A stretch of 64,000 bases of DNA from the NCBI RefSeq assembly GCF_045635475.1, contig NZ_JBJGXI010000020.1:1-64000 (forward strand). The letters are read 5' to 3'. Position numbers and translations under genes: made by a program. The DNA is from JBJGXI01 sp045635475 (lineage in GTDB: Bacteria; Bacillota; Bacilli; Bacillales; Amphibacillaceae). This document shows, piece by piece, positions 7,631 through 16,803 of this stretch. Under the pieces are notes generated by a model that saw only the letters and a list, made by a program, of their open reading frames with translations, was not told the origin of the DNA and ran no database searches. Position 1 is the stretch's first letter, and each line of letters opens with the position of its first letter.

Positions 7631-8155
7631 TTATTTTGCTATAACATTCTCAAGAAACGCTTTAATTTCTTGTTTGTTTTTTAATTGAATAACCTTTCGC
7701 CCCTCACCTTTAGCTAAAAAGTTCGCAAACCTGCTTTGCATTTTTTTCTTTCTAGAACTGTAAGTGGTCACAATAAACTTTAAAAATTTCCAATCCATTT
7801 TCTCGGTACACCCTTCTCCCATGTCTACTCTCGTATTCCCCAAGTTCGTTAACCAGCGATTTAATACCCGAAATAGACATAGGTATAGCGGCAGTTCAAG
7901 ATAAATAATCGTATCTGCTGCTTCAAACCGAATATCAAAAGTACTACTATAATTACCTTCTATAATCCATGACTCATTTCCGACTATTTTTCGCTGTGCG
8001 TCTGCAAACTCTTCACGAGGTGCTTCCACCCAACCCGGTTTCCAATGATAAGCATCTAGATGAAATACCTCTATTTCTAATTGTTCTCCCAACCTTCTTG
8101 CAAAAGTGGATTTCCCGACACCTGCAGAAATTCCAACAACCATGATCCGTTCCAT
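7631..8155 (-). CDS. P-loop kinase, topology modulation protein-like
   Basis: A 174-aa nucleoside/nucleotide-kinase-like P-loop protein. The phosphate-binding loop is at 8-17 (GISAGVGKST), followed by HLDAYHWKPGW and the WIIEGNY motif typical of FlaR/YqaC-type topology modulation proteins and related adenylate-kinase-like ATPases. The substrate is unknown; the name is historical. Its start lies behind a GGGGGCT-like sequence. It stands alone, upstream of the YitT-like gene in the same direction with an 86-bp gap. Confidence 0.78.
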   Translation of the reverse strand: MERIMVVGISAGVGKSTFARRLGEQLEIEVFHLDAYHWKPGWVEAPREEFADAQRKIVGNESWIIEGNYSSTFDIRFEAADTIIYLELPLYLCLFRVLNRWLTNLGNTRVDMGEGCTEKMDWKFLKFIVTTYSSRKKKMQSRFANFLAKGEGRKVIQLKNKQEIKAFLENVIAK

Positions 8156-8724
8156 TTAGGTAGCCCCCTGATTCGATAAGATAGGTATTAATTATAATGC
8201 AACATATACTATCAGAAAACTAGTTTCACAATTTTATGTATACAAAAAACTTCCCCCAATTGATAACTTCAAATGCGGGAAGCATAATTGTGTATTATTA
8301 CATTGGTAACCAGCCAACTTTCCATACTTGTGTAGTCTTGTATTTAATTAGTCACAGAGCTGGATTTGTACCGCTATATAATCTCATGAAACAATTTCTT
8401 GGTCTTACAAGTCCGCTAAACTTTGTTCATCAAATAAAGAATTCTTTACGACATACCTCATCCTTTATTATAGCTTTAACAAGTAATACATTGCTTGCAG
8501 TCACGAATAGTTCGGGCTGCAATAATCCAACTATATGCAGCTGCAAAAAGCTAACATTCAGTATTATAGAAATTGATTAATACAAGAAATTTTTCTAGAA
8601 AATAACTAATTTACTTTCGAAACCTATTTCTCATTAGTATAACTGATATTTTTCCTATCGCCTATGGGTATAAGAATTGTATATTATCCAACACTAAAAA
8701 ACACGATTATTTGGGGGAAAAAGC
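8156..8724. other. 569-bp stretch without a supported gene
   Basis: A plus-strand open frame of 114 codons (8236-8580) has no ribosome site and an unstructured, Cys/Ser/Thr-rich translation with no family resemblance. The minus strand is broken by many stops. It may be decayed coding sequence, but I cannot name a source. The last 60 bp lead into the DUF389 gene. Confidence 0.4.
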
Positions 8725-9732
8725 ATGGAACTACAATTGATAGAAGTATATATCCCAAAAGAAGGACTATCATTATTAAATAAACAAATCGAAAATTTCT
8801 CGATTATCTCTCACTGGCACAGTCATAGTTCTGAACAATATGAGTTAATTAAGATTCTTGTTAAGAAAAAACACTCTGAAGAAATTTTAAATTATTTAGA
8901 GATGGACTCCAAGTATAATGAGGAACTGCATGCATTGTTATTTTCAGTACAAACATATATTCCAAGGGTCACAGCTGACGAGGAAGAGAAACAAGAAGAA
9001 AAGCAACCTGATAATGATAAAAAGGAATTAATGCGCGCTAGCAGACATGAACTATATACGGTTGTAGAGTCATCTAGTAAAATTTCTAGAAGCTTCACAT
9101 GGTTTTTAGTTTTATCAGCGATTGTAGCAACAGCGGGGATTATGAAAGACAGTGCAGCCGTCGTCATTGGCGCAATGGTAATCGCCCCATTAATTGGACC
9201 ATTTACATCAGCAGCCTTTGCATCAGTACTAGGCGATTACAAGTTATTACGCAAATCAGTACTTACATCCCTGTATGGTCTATCTGTACCTTTCGCGATT
9301 GCCATCCTGTTCGGTGCAATTTTTGAATTACCAACTTACAGTGATGAGTTTATGGCTCGTACTAAAATTGAAATCATGGACATCGTTGTTGCCATTGCAG
9401 CTGGGGTAGCCGGCGCATTGTCATTTATAAAACGTGTCTCGGAAGCATTGGTTGGGGTAATGGTTTCGGTAGCCTTACTTCCACCAACTGTTGTTACAGG
9501 AATGTTAATCGGTTCAGCAGAGTGGTCCGTTGCATTAACACCACTAATACTTTTACTCGTAAATATTCATTCTATTTTATTGTCGGCAATACTCGTATTT
9601 TGGTTCAGTGGCATAAAACCCGTTAACTGGCAAGAAATCCAAATAGCAAATACATCTCGAAAATACGCGCTATTGTTTGTTAGTTTAGTAATTATTATTT
9701 TAAGTATTACGATATTTTTTATTTCATTTTAA
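8725..9732 (+). CDS. DUF389 / TIGR00341 family membrane protein
   Basis: A 335-aa protein with a soluble N-terminal domain (1-120) with a charged EEEKQEEKQPDNDKKE linker (near 87-102), then about six transmembrane helices. The segment MKDSAAVVIGAMVIAPLIGP and the later VALLPPTVVTG are the conserved core of DUF389. Members are membrane proteins of unknown transport or signalling role. GGGGG lies 7 nt before the ATG. It converges on the GGDEF/HD-GYP gene. Confidence 0.88.
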   Translation: MELQLIEVYIPKEGLSLLNKQIENFSIISHWHSHSSEQYELIKILVKKKHSEEILNYLEMDSKYNEELHALLFSVQTYIPRVTADEEEKQEEKQPDNDKKELMRASRHELYTVVESSSKISRSFTWFLVLSAIVATAGIMKDSAAVVIGAMVIAPLIGPFTSAAFASVLGDYKLLRKSVLTSLYGLSVPFAIAILFGAIFELPTYSDEFMARTKIEIMDIVVAIAAGVAGALSFIKRVSEALVGVMVSVALLPPTVVTGMLIGSAEWSVALTPLILLLVNIHSILLSAILVFWFSGIKPVNWQEIQIANTSRKYALLFVSLVIIILSITIFFISF

Positions 9733-9734
9733 TA

Positions 9735-9811
9735 TAAAAAAGGAGACATCTTGTCCGTTCCAGCAAAATTACCTACTTAACCATCAGTTTGATGGCGACG
9801 GATATGTCTCC
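9735..9811 (-). terminator. Long-loop terminator overlapping the end of the GGDEF/HD-GYP gene
   Basis: On the minus strand GGAGACAT (9804-9811) and the adjacent TCCGT (9798-9802) pair with ACGGA (9754-9758) and ATGTCTCC (9742-9749), followed by TTTTTTATATT. An inner CCATC/GATGG stem (9781-9795) sits in the loop. The T tract is on the minus side, so it serves the gene ending at 9784. Confidence 0.65.
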
Positions 9812-11598
9812 TCATGTGTTATATATTTTTCATTAATATAGTCAATAAATCCTTCAACATAAAATGGATCAAACTGTGTGCCTGAACACGCTCGTAGTTC
9901 TACAATCGCTTCGACAAATGTTTTTGTCTTTTGATAAGGCCTTTCTGTAGTCATCGCATCAAAGGAATCTATAATACAAAGAATTCGTGCAAGCTTTGGG
10001 ATCTCTAGTTCTTTCAGTCCATGTGGATATCCTCTTCCATCATAACGCTCATGATGTAGCTCAACGCATGGAATTAAATCCTCAAACTTCTTGGTAGCTG
10101 CAACGATGTCTTTCCCCCAGGTTACATGCATTTTAACCATTTCCCACTCGGCATCGGTAAGCTTACCCTTTTTATTAATAACGTCTCTTGGAACCTCCAA
10201 CTTGCCAATGTCATGAATAAGAGCGCCGAGCATTAATGTTTTTCTCTCATGGTCTTTCAAATCAATTAATTTGCTGAATTCTACTGTATATTTGAAGACA
10301 CGTTTACTATGACGATACGTGTAAATATCTTTTCCAAGAAATAGTTTTAACTGTTGTTCCAATTCTTCTACTGGATAATCTATTGATATGGACTCCATTT
10401 CTGTTCCAAATACATGCGTATTGTTTTTACCTTGAGCCTTCGCATAATACATCGCTTGATCTGCCTGACTAAGAAATTCAGAAGAACTAATAATTTCTTC
10501 AGAATGTTCAATAATACCAGCTGAAAAAGACAGGCAACCATAAGGAAGTAGCTCTACTCCTTTAAAATACGTATCATTCACTTGTTTTCTTAATTTATCG
10601 ATAAATACAGATGCTTCTATATCTCTAGTATCTGGCATTAAGATAACAAACTCTTCGCCGCCATATCGAGCGACGACATATCCTTTTGGGTTACACTCTT
10701 CCTCTAATCGTTCTCCGAAGAACTTTAATAAACTATCTCCTTGCAAATGCCCAAAGCCATCATTATATTTTTTAAAATCATCAATATCTAGCATTGCTAA
10801 ACTAAGGGACTGCTTACTATTTTTAATCTCGAATAGTTTTTTATCCAATATTTCTTTAAAGTATCCGTGATTGTTTAATCCGGTTAGATGGTCGATATTT
10901 GCCTTATTTGCCACTTCTTGATACAATCTGAAGTGCTGTTTAAAAGCAAAGGAAAGTAACATTGCTATACTGCTAAAAATTATTAGTCCAAATAATGGTT
11001 CTGCTTTTAACAAAAAGCTTAAAACAATTGATAATAGCATCGTACTCATGTAGCTTTCTATAGCACCCTTTATGACACCCTTCATAGCACTTATCAAGCT
11101 TTCATTTTTTACAATCCAAAAGAAAATACTTATCATAAGAACATTGATAGCAAAATATACGGTGAGTGACAATAGATATGAAAAGAAAAACAATGAATTA
11201 ACATTTCCTACTAATCCACCAGTTAATATAAATATATAATATGCACTAGTGATCATTAGAGTATAAATAGATAAATTAAATAAATATACCCACCAAGGTA
11301 ACTTATGATCATACAAGTATTGTATTAAACTTGCTAAAAGTAATACAATTAATGATGTTTCAAGACCAAAAACAAAAACACACCCCAAATAAACGGCAGA
11401 ATCCATGGAGAGCGCATTTCCTTCTGGAGGCAATAGAATAATAAAATGATTTAATAATAGTACTGTACCAATTAGAGCATATCCCAATACCCAATCCGAG
11501 TTGGTTTCAAATGGAAACACACCTATATATATATAAATAAAGGCTGCCATTACAGTCACAATAGTAAAAAACATATTTTTATTTTTAAGATATGTCAT
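9784..11598 (-). CDS. Membrane-bound GGDEF plus HD-GYP protein (c-di-GMP metabolism)
   Basis: A 604-aa protein: six or seven transmembrane helices (1-220), a GGDEF domain (about 235-400) with intact R-Y-G-G-E-E-F (311-317) and D-I-D-D-F, then an HD-GYP domain (about 420-590) with HD (462-463) and HHERYDGRGYP (515-525). Intact signatures in both suggest it could both make and degrade c-di-GMP, the balance presumably set by the membrane sensor. It is the last gene of an operon with a DUF5317 membrane protein and a 39-aa hydrophobic peptide. A 10-bp hairpin (11624-11649) lies in its 5' leader. Confidence 0.93.
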   Translation of the reverse strand: MTYLKNKNMFFTIVTVMAAFIYIYIGVFPFETNSDWVLGYALIGTVLLLNHFIILLPPEGNALSMDSAVYLGCVFVFGLETSLIVLLLASLIQYLYDHKLPWWVYLFNLSIYTLMITSAYYIFILTGGLVGNVNSLFFFSYLLSLTVYFAINVLMISIFFWIVKNESLISAMKGVIKGAIESYMSTMLLSIVLSFLLKAEPLFGLIIFSSIAMLLSFAFKQHFRLYQEVANKANIDHLTGLNNHGYFKEILDKKLFEIKNSKQSLSLAMLDIDDFKKYNDGFGHLQGDSLLKFFGERLEEECNPKGYVVARYGGEEFVILMPDTRDIEASVFIDKLRKQVNDTYFKGVELLPYGCLSFSAGIIEHSEEIISSSEFLSQADQAMYYAKAQGKNNTHVFGTEMESISIDYPVEELEQQLKLFLGKDIYTYRHSKRVFKYTVEFSKLIDLKDHERKTLMLGALIHDIGKLEVPRDVINKKGKLTDAEWEMVKMHVTWGKDIVAATKKFEDLIPCVELHHERYDGRGYPHGLKELEIPKLARILCIIDSFDAMTTERPYQKTKTFVEAIVELRACSGTQFDPFYVEGFIDYINEKYITHEETYPSPSN

Positions 11599-11623
11599 AA
11601 GTTATCACTCTCATAAGTAGTAT

Positions 11624-11649
11624 TGGGAGAGAGTATCAGCTCTCTCCCA
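11624..11649 (-). promoter_or_regulatory. Intercistronic stem-loop in the DUF5317/peptide/GGDEF operon
   Basis: TGGGAGAGAG and CTCTCTCCCA form a perfect 10-bp stem with a 6-nt loop between the peptide gene and the GGDEF/HD-GYP gene. No T tract follows it on the minus strand, so it is not a classical terminator for this operon. It may protect the peptide mRNA or mask translation of the next gene. Confidence 0.55.
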
Positions 11650-11657
11650 CAAAAAAT

Positions 11658-11777
11658 TTACACACCTACAATTTTAAAACCAGATGTTAATGCTGCAATA
11701 AGTGATCCAATAATTACGGCATTGATTAGAAGACCTGTAAGTTTGATTCCAACTTTGTTGCTTTCGTTCTTTTTCAT
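11658..11777 (-). CDS. 39-aa hydrophobic peptide between DUF5317 and c-di-GMP enzyme genes
   Basis: A short gene with a near-ideal ribosome site, GGGAGGTG 7 nt before the ATG. The peptide starts MKKNESNKVGIK (basic, polar), has one membrane-spanning stretch LTGLLINAVIIGSLIAALTS, and ends GFKIVGV. Its start lies 1 nt after the DUF5317 stop, implying tight co-translation. Single-span peptides of this shape can be signal pre-peptides, small regulatory subunits or type I-like toxins; no antisense antitoxin is apparent. Its place between two membrane signalling genes makes a signalling or partner-subunit role the best guess. No homologue is recognised. Confidence 0.7.
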   Translation of the reverse strand: MKKNESNKVGIKLTGLLINAVIIGSLIAALTSGFKIVGV

Positions 11778-11778
11778 C

Positions 11779-12366
11779 TTAATTCACCTCCCTTAAATGA
11801 GGCTCATAAGAAGTTTTATCTGTTTGATTTTTACTTACCATCTTATTTTGAATATAAATGAATATACCAATATTCATTATTACGTCGCCAATACTTATAA
11901 CCTGACTCTTCGGATATGGGTCCGTTATAGGAATGATATCTCCTAAAAATGCAAGATTTGTAGATTCCGTTATTAGTGCATGCTTTGCATATAATCCTTG
12001 TTTTATCGTATCAATGTAAACTGGATCTAATATTATGGAGGCTTCTTCTGATACAGGCATACGCCCGCCATTAACGATCATCACTAAGAAGTTCAAGAAA
12101 ACACCAGCCATTATGATATTCAATCCCAGATGATCACGATTAATCCATAAAAAGAACAAACCTATTATGTATACTGCCATAAAGACATAGTTACTTATTG
12201 ATGCTATAAATTGTACACTATTTTGCAAATAAAAAACAGTTACTTGAACTAAAAGTAAAACTGGAAAAATCCACCCCCATTTAAATAAAGGCTTGGACAG
12301 CCAGTCCAATTTTCCTTTTCGAAGTAGCCCAACTATAAACGAAATAATAATGCCATCAATCACCAT
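11779..12366 (-). CDS. DUF5317 family membrane protein
   Basis: A 195-aa protein with five or six hydrophobic segments and a conserved-looking loop NGGRMPVSEEA followed by LYAKHALITESTNLAFLGDIIP, then a C-terminal GDVIMNIGIFIYIQ helix. This pattern is what I associate with DUF5317 proteins, which have no known function. It is the first gene of a three-gene operon ending in a GGDEF/HD-GYP enzyme. AGGTG lies 8 nt before the ATG. The conserved polar loop between helices could be a catalytic or ligand site; this is inference. Confidence 0.75.
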   Translation of the reverse strand: MVIDGIIISFIVGLLRKGKLDWLSKPLFKWGWIFPVLLLVQVTVFYLQNSVQFIASISNYVFMAVYIIGLFFLWINRDHLGLNIIMAGVFLNFLVMIVNGGRMPVSEEASIILDPVYIDTIKQGLYAKHALITESTNLAFLGDIIPITDPYPKSQVISIGDVIMNIGIFIYIQNKMVSKNQTDKTSYEPHLREVN

Positions 12367-12591
12367 ATCTATTACACCTAAATTCTATTTTTTATCGATT
12401 AATGTAAGTAAATGTTAATACTCTCTATATTGTACCAGAATTCACTTAAAATTCTATATGTTTTTACAAAATTTTCAATAAAATTTGCTGAATTTCCCAA
12501 ATGAATAATATTCAATCTAGATATTTGTCGTTATACTTCCTATTATTCACGTAAAGCAGTGAGTTTAATAACGTAATTATTTCTTACAACT

Positions 12592-12618
12592 AAAAAAACA
12601 AGCCATGTTGACTTGTTT
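12592..12618 (-). terminator. Terminator after MEDS-domain histidine kinase gene
   Basis: On the minus strand AAACAAG (12612-12618) and CTTGTTT (12596-12602) form the stem, continuing into a run of Ts (plus-strand A tract from 12592). Confidence 0.75.
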
Positions 12619-12638
12619 CAATTTGTTTGCATTTATAA

Positions 12639-13952
12639 TTATGAATGAGTGCCATCAATGATTGTTCCAATGCTTAATGGTAATTTTATTGTGAAGGTTG
12701 TACCTTTACCGAGCTCACTATCTATATAAACCGTTCCACCATGACTTTTTATTATACTAAAACAAATTGCTAATCCTAATCCAGTACCTGTTTTCTTGGT
12801 GGTAAAGAATGGTTCGCCAATTTTCCTTAGATCATTTTCTGAAATACCTGGACCTTCATCTTTTACCGATAGGAATGCATGATCACTTGTCTTTTTAGCA
12901 TAAATTGATATTGTTCCATGTTCCATTATTTCAATTGCATTTTTAATAATATTGATTAGTACTTGTTTCATTTTTGTATCTTCACATTCAATGATCATCT
13001 CTTTTGCTTCGAATGCTGTAGTAATCTCAATGCTTTTAATAACAGCCTGTGTATCTAAAAGCATTTTTACATCATTAACTAAGTCTATAAGATTCTGATT
13101 TTCGCGTCTCTCTGCATGCGGCTTAGACAATAATAAGAGCTCAGAAGTAATTCGCTCGATTCTATCAAGTTCATTATCGATCACTTCATAGTATCTATCT
13201 TTTTGATTGGATTCTTTTATTAATTGGAAAAATCCTTTAATGGTAGTCAAAGGATTACGTATTTCATGACAAATCCCTGCAGCAAACTGACCTGCAAAAG
13301 CTAGCTGTTCTGAACGAAGCACTTCATTTTCGACTGATTTTTCTCTATTTATTTGATCCATGATCGATGTTGTTGCTTTATTCTTATCTAATTTATAAAA
13401 AGGCGAACGAACTAATGATATATCCGTCATATAATATTCATGATCATGTAACAATTGTGTCAAAGATGATGCTGATAACGTACGCCCATTATAGGCGCAT
13501 ACCGTTATTAATTGATGCTTATGTACGAAAGAATCTGCTTCATGCTCATAGCGATGTAACAACTCAGAGTCTTCGATTCTCACATGTCCCCATACTCGAA
13601 GCGGAATGTTCGCTTTTTTAAATGGACTAATTAAATCTGATAGGTTATCAAGCAAAGCATACTCATCTTGACCTGGTTTTTGATAAAAGTTACTAATATC
13701 TACGAATTTTATGTTATCAATATCAGTCTTCGAAATGTAAGCTCTAGAAAGGTTATCTTTAAGATATTCGATATTTTGACGTGTATCTAGTAATAGAATC
13801 CCTTGGTTATATTTAATTCCTTCTAACACATAACGTAATACACCATCTAAATAATTTTCCATATTACTGTACACATAAATTATATGACTTCCGATAACAA
13901 AATTATTGTTATGTACAATACTTGATTCTACATCTTTTTGATTCGATATCAT
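12639..13952 (-). CDS. MEDS-domain sensor histidine kinase
   Basis: A soluble kinase of 437 aa. The N-terminal half resembles the MEDS/DcmR sensory domain (HIIYVYSNMENYLDGVLRYV...GILLLDTRQN). The kinase core has the H-box GICHEIRNPL (H229), an N-box NIIKNAIEI, DEGPGI and TTKKTGTGLGL, the KinA/KinB-like orthodox arrangement. In Bacillaceae such orphan kinases often feed the sporulation phosphorelay; no response regulator is adjacent. The open frame begins at 14006, but GGAAAGGG about 9 nt before the ATG at 13952 decides the start. Separated from the DUF5317 operon by 270 bp and its own terminator. Confidence 0.85.
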   Translation of the reverse strand: MISNQKDVESSIVHNNNFVIGSHIIYVYSNMENYLDGVLRYVLEGIKYNQGILLLDTRQNIEYLKDNLSRAYISKTDIDNIKFVDISNFYQKPGQDEYALLDNLSDLISPFKKANIPLRVWGHVRIEDSELLHRYEHEADSFVHKHQLITVCAYNGRTLSASSLTQLLHDHEYYMTDISLVRSPFYKLDKNKATTSIMDQINREKSVENEVLRSEQLAFAGQFAAGICHEIRNPLTTIKGFFQLIKESNQKDRYYEVIDNELDRIERITSELLLLSKPHAERRENQNLIDLVNDVKMLLDTQAVIKSIEITTAFEAKEMIIECEDTKMKQVLINIIKNAIEIMEHGTISIYAKKTSDHAFLSVKDEGPGISENDLRKIGEPFFTTKKTGTGLGLAICFSIIKSHGGTVYIDSELGKGTTFTIKLPLSIGTIIDGTHS

Positions 13953-14200
13953 ATTTGCTTCCCTTTCCTTTATCATGATAGCTATAGTCCGTATAATTGA
14001 TAGCAATAATTATAGCAACATTATCCAATAATTAAAAGGTTTGATGACGTTAGAATCTATATCTGTAGAAGAATATTTACTGTAATACTATTGTCCAAGA
14101 TAAAATTATGTATTTTCAATATATATAGGCTTATATGCAGTTATTTCTGTATACTATATACCCATATTTAAACAAGCAAAAACATTCTGATCAAGTTTAT

Positions 14201-15298
14201 TTAATTTTTTCTACTTTTTCTTATTATACCAACTGATAATGTAAGTAGCGGTATTATTAACCCCACTGTTATAGAAAGCGGGATCCACGTGCTAGTCAAA
14301 AATTGATTATAATAAATCACATTTGGGGCAAGTACAACAGCAAATACAACAAGTAAATAAGCTAATGGAATAGTCAATGTCTTATAACTTTTTAAGCTTA
14401 GTACTCGACTTGCACCTAAAGCTAGTACATAAAATGTGACTGTAATTTTAAAAAATATTGTAAAGAACCATACGATTGCGACGACAATCTCAATACGTTC
14501 TAAAAAGTCTGCAATACTAATTTTCTTACCTAAAACATACGTAGGATATGTATTTCTTATTGTAAAATCTACCCCTAGTATAACTAGGCACATGAATGTG
14601 ATTATAGTAAGTGTTATGCCGCCTAGTGTTACACCTACAAGAAACCCCTTCCTGGCGTTTTCTGGTCGATTCACATATTTCATAATAGCCAGTAAAATAA
14701 TAAGTTCAAGGAATGGGTAACCAATTAAAGGAATAACGCCTGCAAACATATCAGCGATATTAGTTTGCAAAATGGGTTGTATCTTTTTCATTTCAGCTCC
14801 AGGTATAACAAAAACTAGTAACATGACAAGTGAGATAAACGTGTAAGGGAAAAATATCTCTGATGTACGTCCAAGTACTTCTAACCCCATTCGAACACCG
14901 ATTAAGCAAGTTAATATCGTTAATAGTAGGATTACTTCCATCGGCGTACCAACTAGAATTTGTGTAGCAATAAAATCCCCCATTCCCCTTAGATTTCCAG
15001 CTGCGACAAAAAATATTAACAATATAAACACCAAAGAGATAACCTTGCCAATCCATTTACCGTAAACAAACTCCATCAATTGAAATAAATCTTTCTTTTC
15101 GTTTATTTTAAACAGCTGATTGTAGATTAGTACAATACCTATACCAATTAATGTAGCAATAAACACGGAAATCCAGCCATTTTCTTTGCCAAAAGATGTG
15201 GCAATTGATGGACCAATTATAATCGCAGTTCCCAACACATTCATAAACACTAATATAGTAAATTGTCTGCCACTTATTTTAACCTCTGTATCCATCAT
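14201..15298 (-). CDS. GerAB-type spore germination permease
   Basis: A 365-aa integral membrane protein with ten predicted helices, of the GerB/Spore_permease family (APC superfamily). It forms the B subunit that binds the germinant in inner-spore-membrane receptors. MNVLGTAIIIGPS near the N-terminus and the YPFLELIILLAIMKYV segment are typical. GGGAGG precedes two adjacent ATGs; the second (15295) has better spacing. It is the last gene of the A-C-small-B receptor operon. Confidence 0.9.
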   Translation of the reverse strand: MMDTEVKISGRQFTILVFMNVLGTAIIIGPSIATSFGKENGWISVFIATLIGIGIVLIYNQLFKINEKKDLFQLMEFVYGKWIGKVISLVFILLIFFVAAGNLRGMGDFIATQILVGTPMEVILLLTILTCLIGVRMGLEVLGRTSEIFFPYTFISLVMLLVFVIPGAEMKKIQPILQTNIADMFAGVIPLIGYPFLELIILLAIMKYVNRPENARKGFLVGVTLGGITLTIITFMCLVILGVDFTIRNTYPTYVLGKKISIADFLERIEIVVAIVWFFTIFFKITVTFYVLALGASRVLSLKSYKTLTIPLAYLLVVFAVVLAPNVIYYNQFLTSTWIPLSITVGLIIPLLTLSVGIIRKSRKN

Positions 15299-15318
15299 GC
15301 TACCTCCCAGTTAACAGA

Positions 15319-15570
15319 CTATCTTTCTTTATATTGCTGTAAAACTTTTGATAATGGCTCTGCAACTGGTTGAAATAAATAATCCATTAACAAGGAGGGA
15401 TTCGGAATTGGATAGCCTAGTGCTAAAGTAACCGAAAAAAATACAGCAATAAGAAAGCCCATCACAAATGTGATTGATTCCTTTTTCGATTCCGTTTTTT
15501 TAACTTTTTTTAATTCGAACCAAAATATAAATACAGAAATTACCATAATACCAATCCCAATAAGCATCAT
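15319..15570 (-). CDS. Small two-helix protein of the germination operon
   Basis: An 83-aa protein with two transmembrane helices (about 2-18 and 32-52) separated by a basic KKVKKTESKKES loop, and a C-terminal tail ending VLQQYKER. It lies between gerC and gerB and overlaps the gerC stop by 4 nt. Small D-type subunits with two helices occur in many Bacillus ger operons and modulate receptor function; this could be one, though sequence alone does not prove it. Confidence 0.7.
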   Translation of the reverse strand: MMLIGIGIMVISVFIFWFELKKVKKTESKKESITFVMGFLIAVFFSVTLALGYPIPNPSLLMDYLFQPVAEPLSKVLQQYKER

Positions 15571-16790
15571 TCATTCCCCTTGTTTTTTTCTGGTATATCT
15601 CGCATAAAGCTTTCTGTAGTTGTACCCGTTCTACTGATCTTAAATTCAGTTTCCAACTCTACTTTTACATTTACGAATTCTCGATTCCAGTTTTGCTTTA
15701 ATTCTTCCCATAGCTTTGGCTGTGAGCGCTTAATTTCCTCCCCAAATCCAAAAATATCACTTTTGAATTCTTTTGCTTTTGTTATACTAGAATTTATTAT
15801 TTGCTCAGTTCTTTCTTCAAATTTCTGCTCAATCTTTTTGATGTTGGCTTGATCATACAAATCGATATCACATTGAACCTCACCAATATCTGCTTTTATT
15901 TTCGTATTAATATTAATCCCTAGTTGGTTATTGATTAACTTAACAGTAATATTCGTCTCTGAATTTGCTACTTCTGCTGAAATTGTTCCACTCTCGCCAC
16001 ATTCCACCCAACCAATCGTATTCGATATGTTATCTGTAATATAATTAAAGCCTTTACTTTCACTTTCATTTAGCCATCCAATTAATTTATCACCTTGAAA
16101 CACTCCAATATGATTAACATGGACAGTCGTAAGGGGATCAGTAGTTTCCATGTTGTTTAACTTTGCTCCTTGATCTGGGTCACCCTCAACATAAATACCT
16201 GTTAAGACAGCTTGTTTTCCTTCACTTGTTAATGAACTAATTAATTCATCTAATTGAACTGCTTTTGTTGGCGCCCATTGGTCCTGTGATGTTTGTAAGC
16301 TATCGGATATTTTGTTAGCAGGTACTTTTTCTAAAGGTGTCAACACTTTAATAACTTCTTCCGCTTGCAGACCCTTAGCAATTGCAATAGCGAAGTCTGT
16401 ACGCATTTCATGATCACGTGATAAAAAATCTAACGCAGGTGCTATACCTTTCTCAGCCATTTCTTGCCCAACGAGAATAATACGTATATGGGATAAATAA
16501 ACTTTTCTAGGAGTCACCGTCGTAAGCTTTCGAATTGCTTCAAATAACGTTTTACCTGTTGCTGTATAAGTAGTGGTTGCTGTTCTTGTTGTAAGTGCCT
16601 TTCCAGCAATTTCTCCTGGATTAATCACTTGTGCGGTTACTTTATAACCATCTTCATGGGTATCGATCCCGATTGCAGTAGCTATAGCGAGCTCACTTAA
16701 TTCACGTGAACTCCAACAGCCTGTTAAAACAAAACATGATAATATTATTAAAATAATTTTCCCACTTGTTTTGCCAATCATTTTTAACAA
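15567..16790 (-). CDS. Ger(x)C family germination lipoprotein
   Basis: A 407-aa C subunit of a germinant receptor. It has a lipoprotein signal peptide with lipobox LTGCW and the family opening GCWSSRELSELAIATAIGID. The remainder follows the three-domain GerC layout. The start is TTG at 16790 with GAGGT 8 nt upstream; an ATG three codons later (16781) lacks a ribosome site. It follows gerA by 13 bp. Confidence 0.9.
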   Translation of the reverse strand: MLKMIGKTSGKIILIILSCFVLTGCWSSRELSELAIATAIGIDTHEDGYKVTAQVINPGEIAGKALTTRTATTTYTATGKTLFEAIRKLTTVTPRKVYLSHIRIILVGQEMAEKGIAPALDFLSRDHEMRTDFAIAIAKGLQAEEVIKVLTPLEKVPANKISDSLQTSQDQWAPTKAVQLDELISSLTSEGKQAVLTGIYVEGDPDQGAKLNNMETTDPLTTVHVNHIGVFQGDKLIGWLNESESKGFNYITDNISNTIGWVECGESGTISAEVANSETNITVKLINNQLGININTKIKADIGEVQCDIDLYDQANIKKIEQKFEERTEQIINSSITKAKEFKSDIFGFGEEIKRSQPKLWEELKQNWNREFVNVKVELETEFKISRTGTTTESFMRDIPEKNKGNE

Positions 16791-16803
16791 TGTTCATACC
16801 TCA

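Noticed and set aside
8236..8580. 114-codon plus-strand open frame
   Set aside because: No ribosome site, unstructured translation rich in Ser, Thr and Cys, and no family resemblance. Probably decayed or non-coding.
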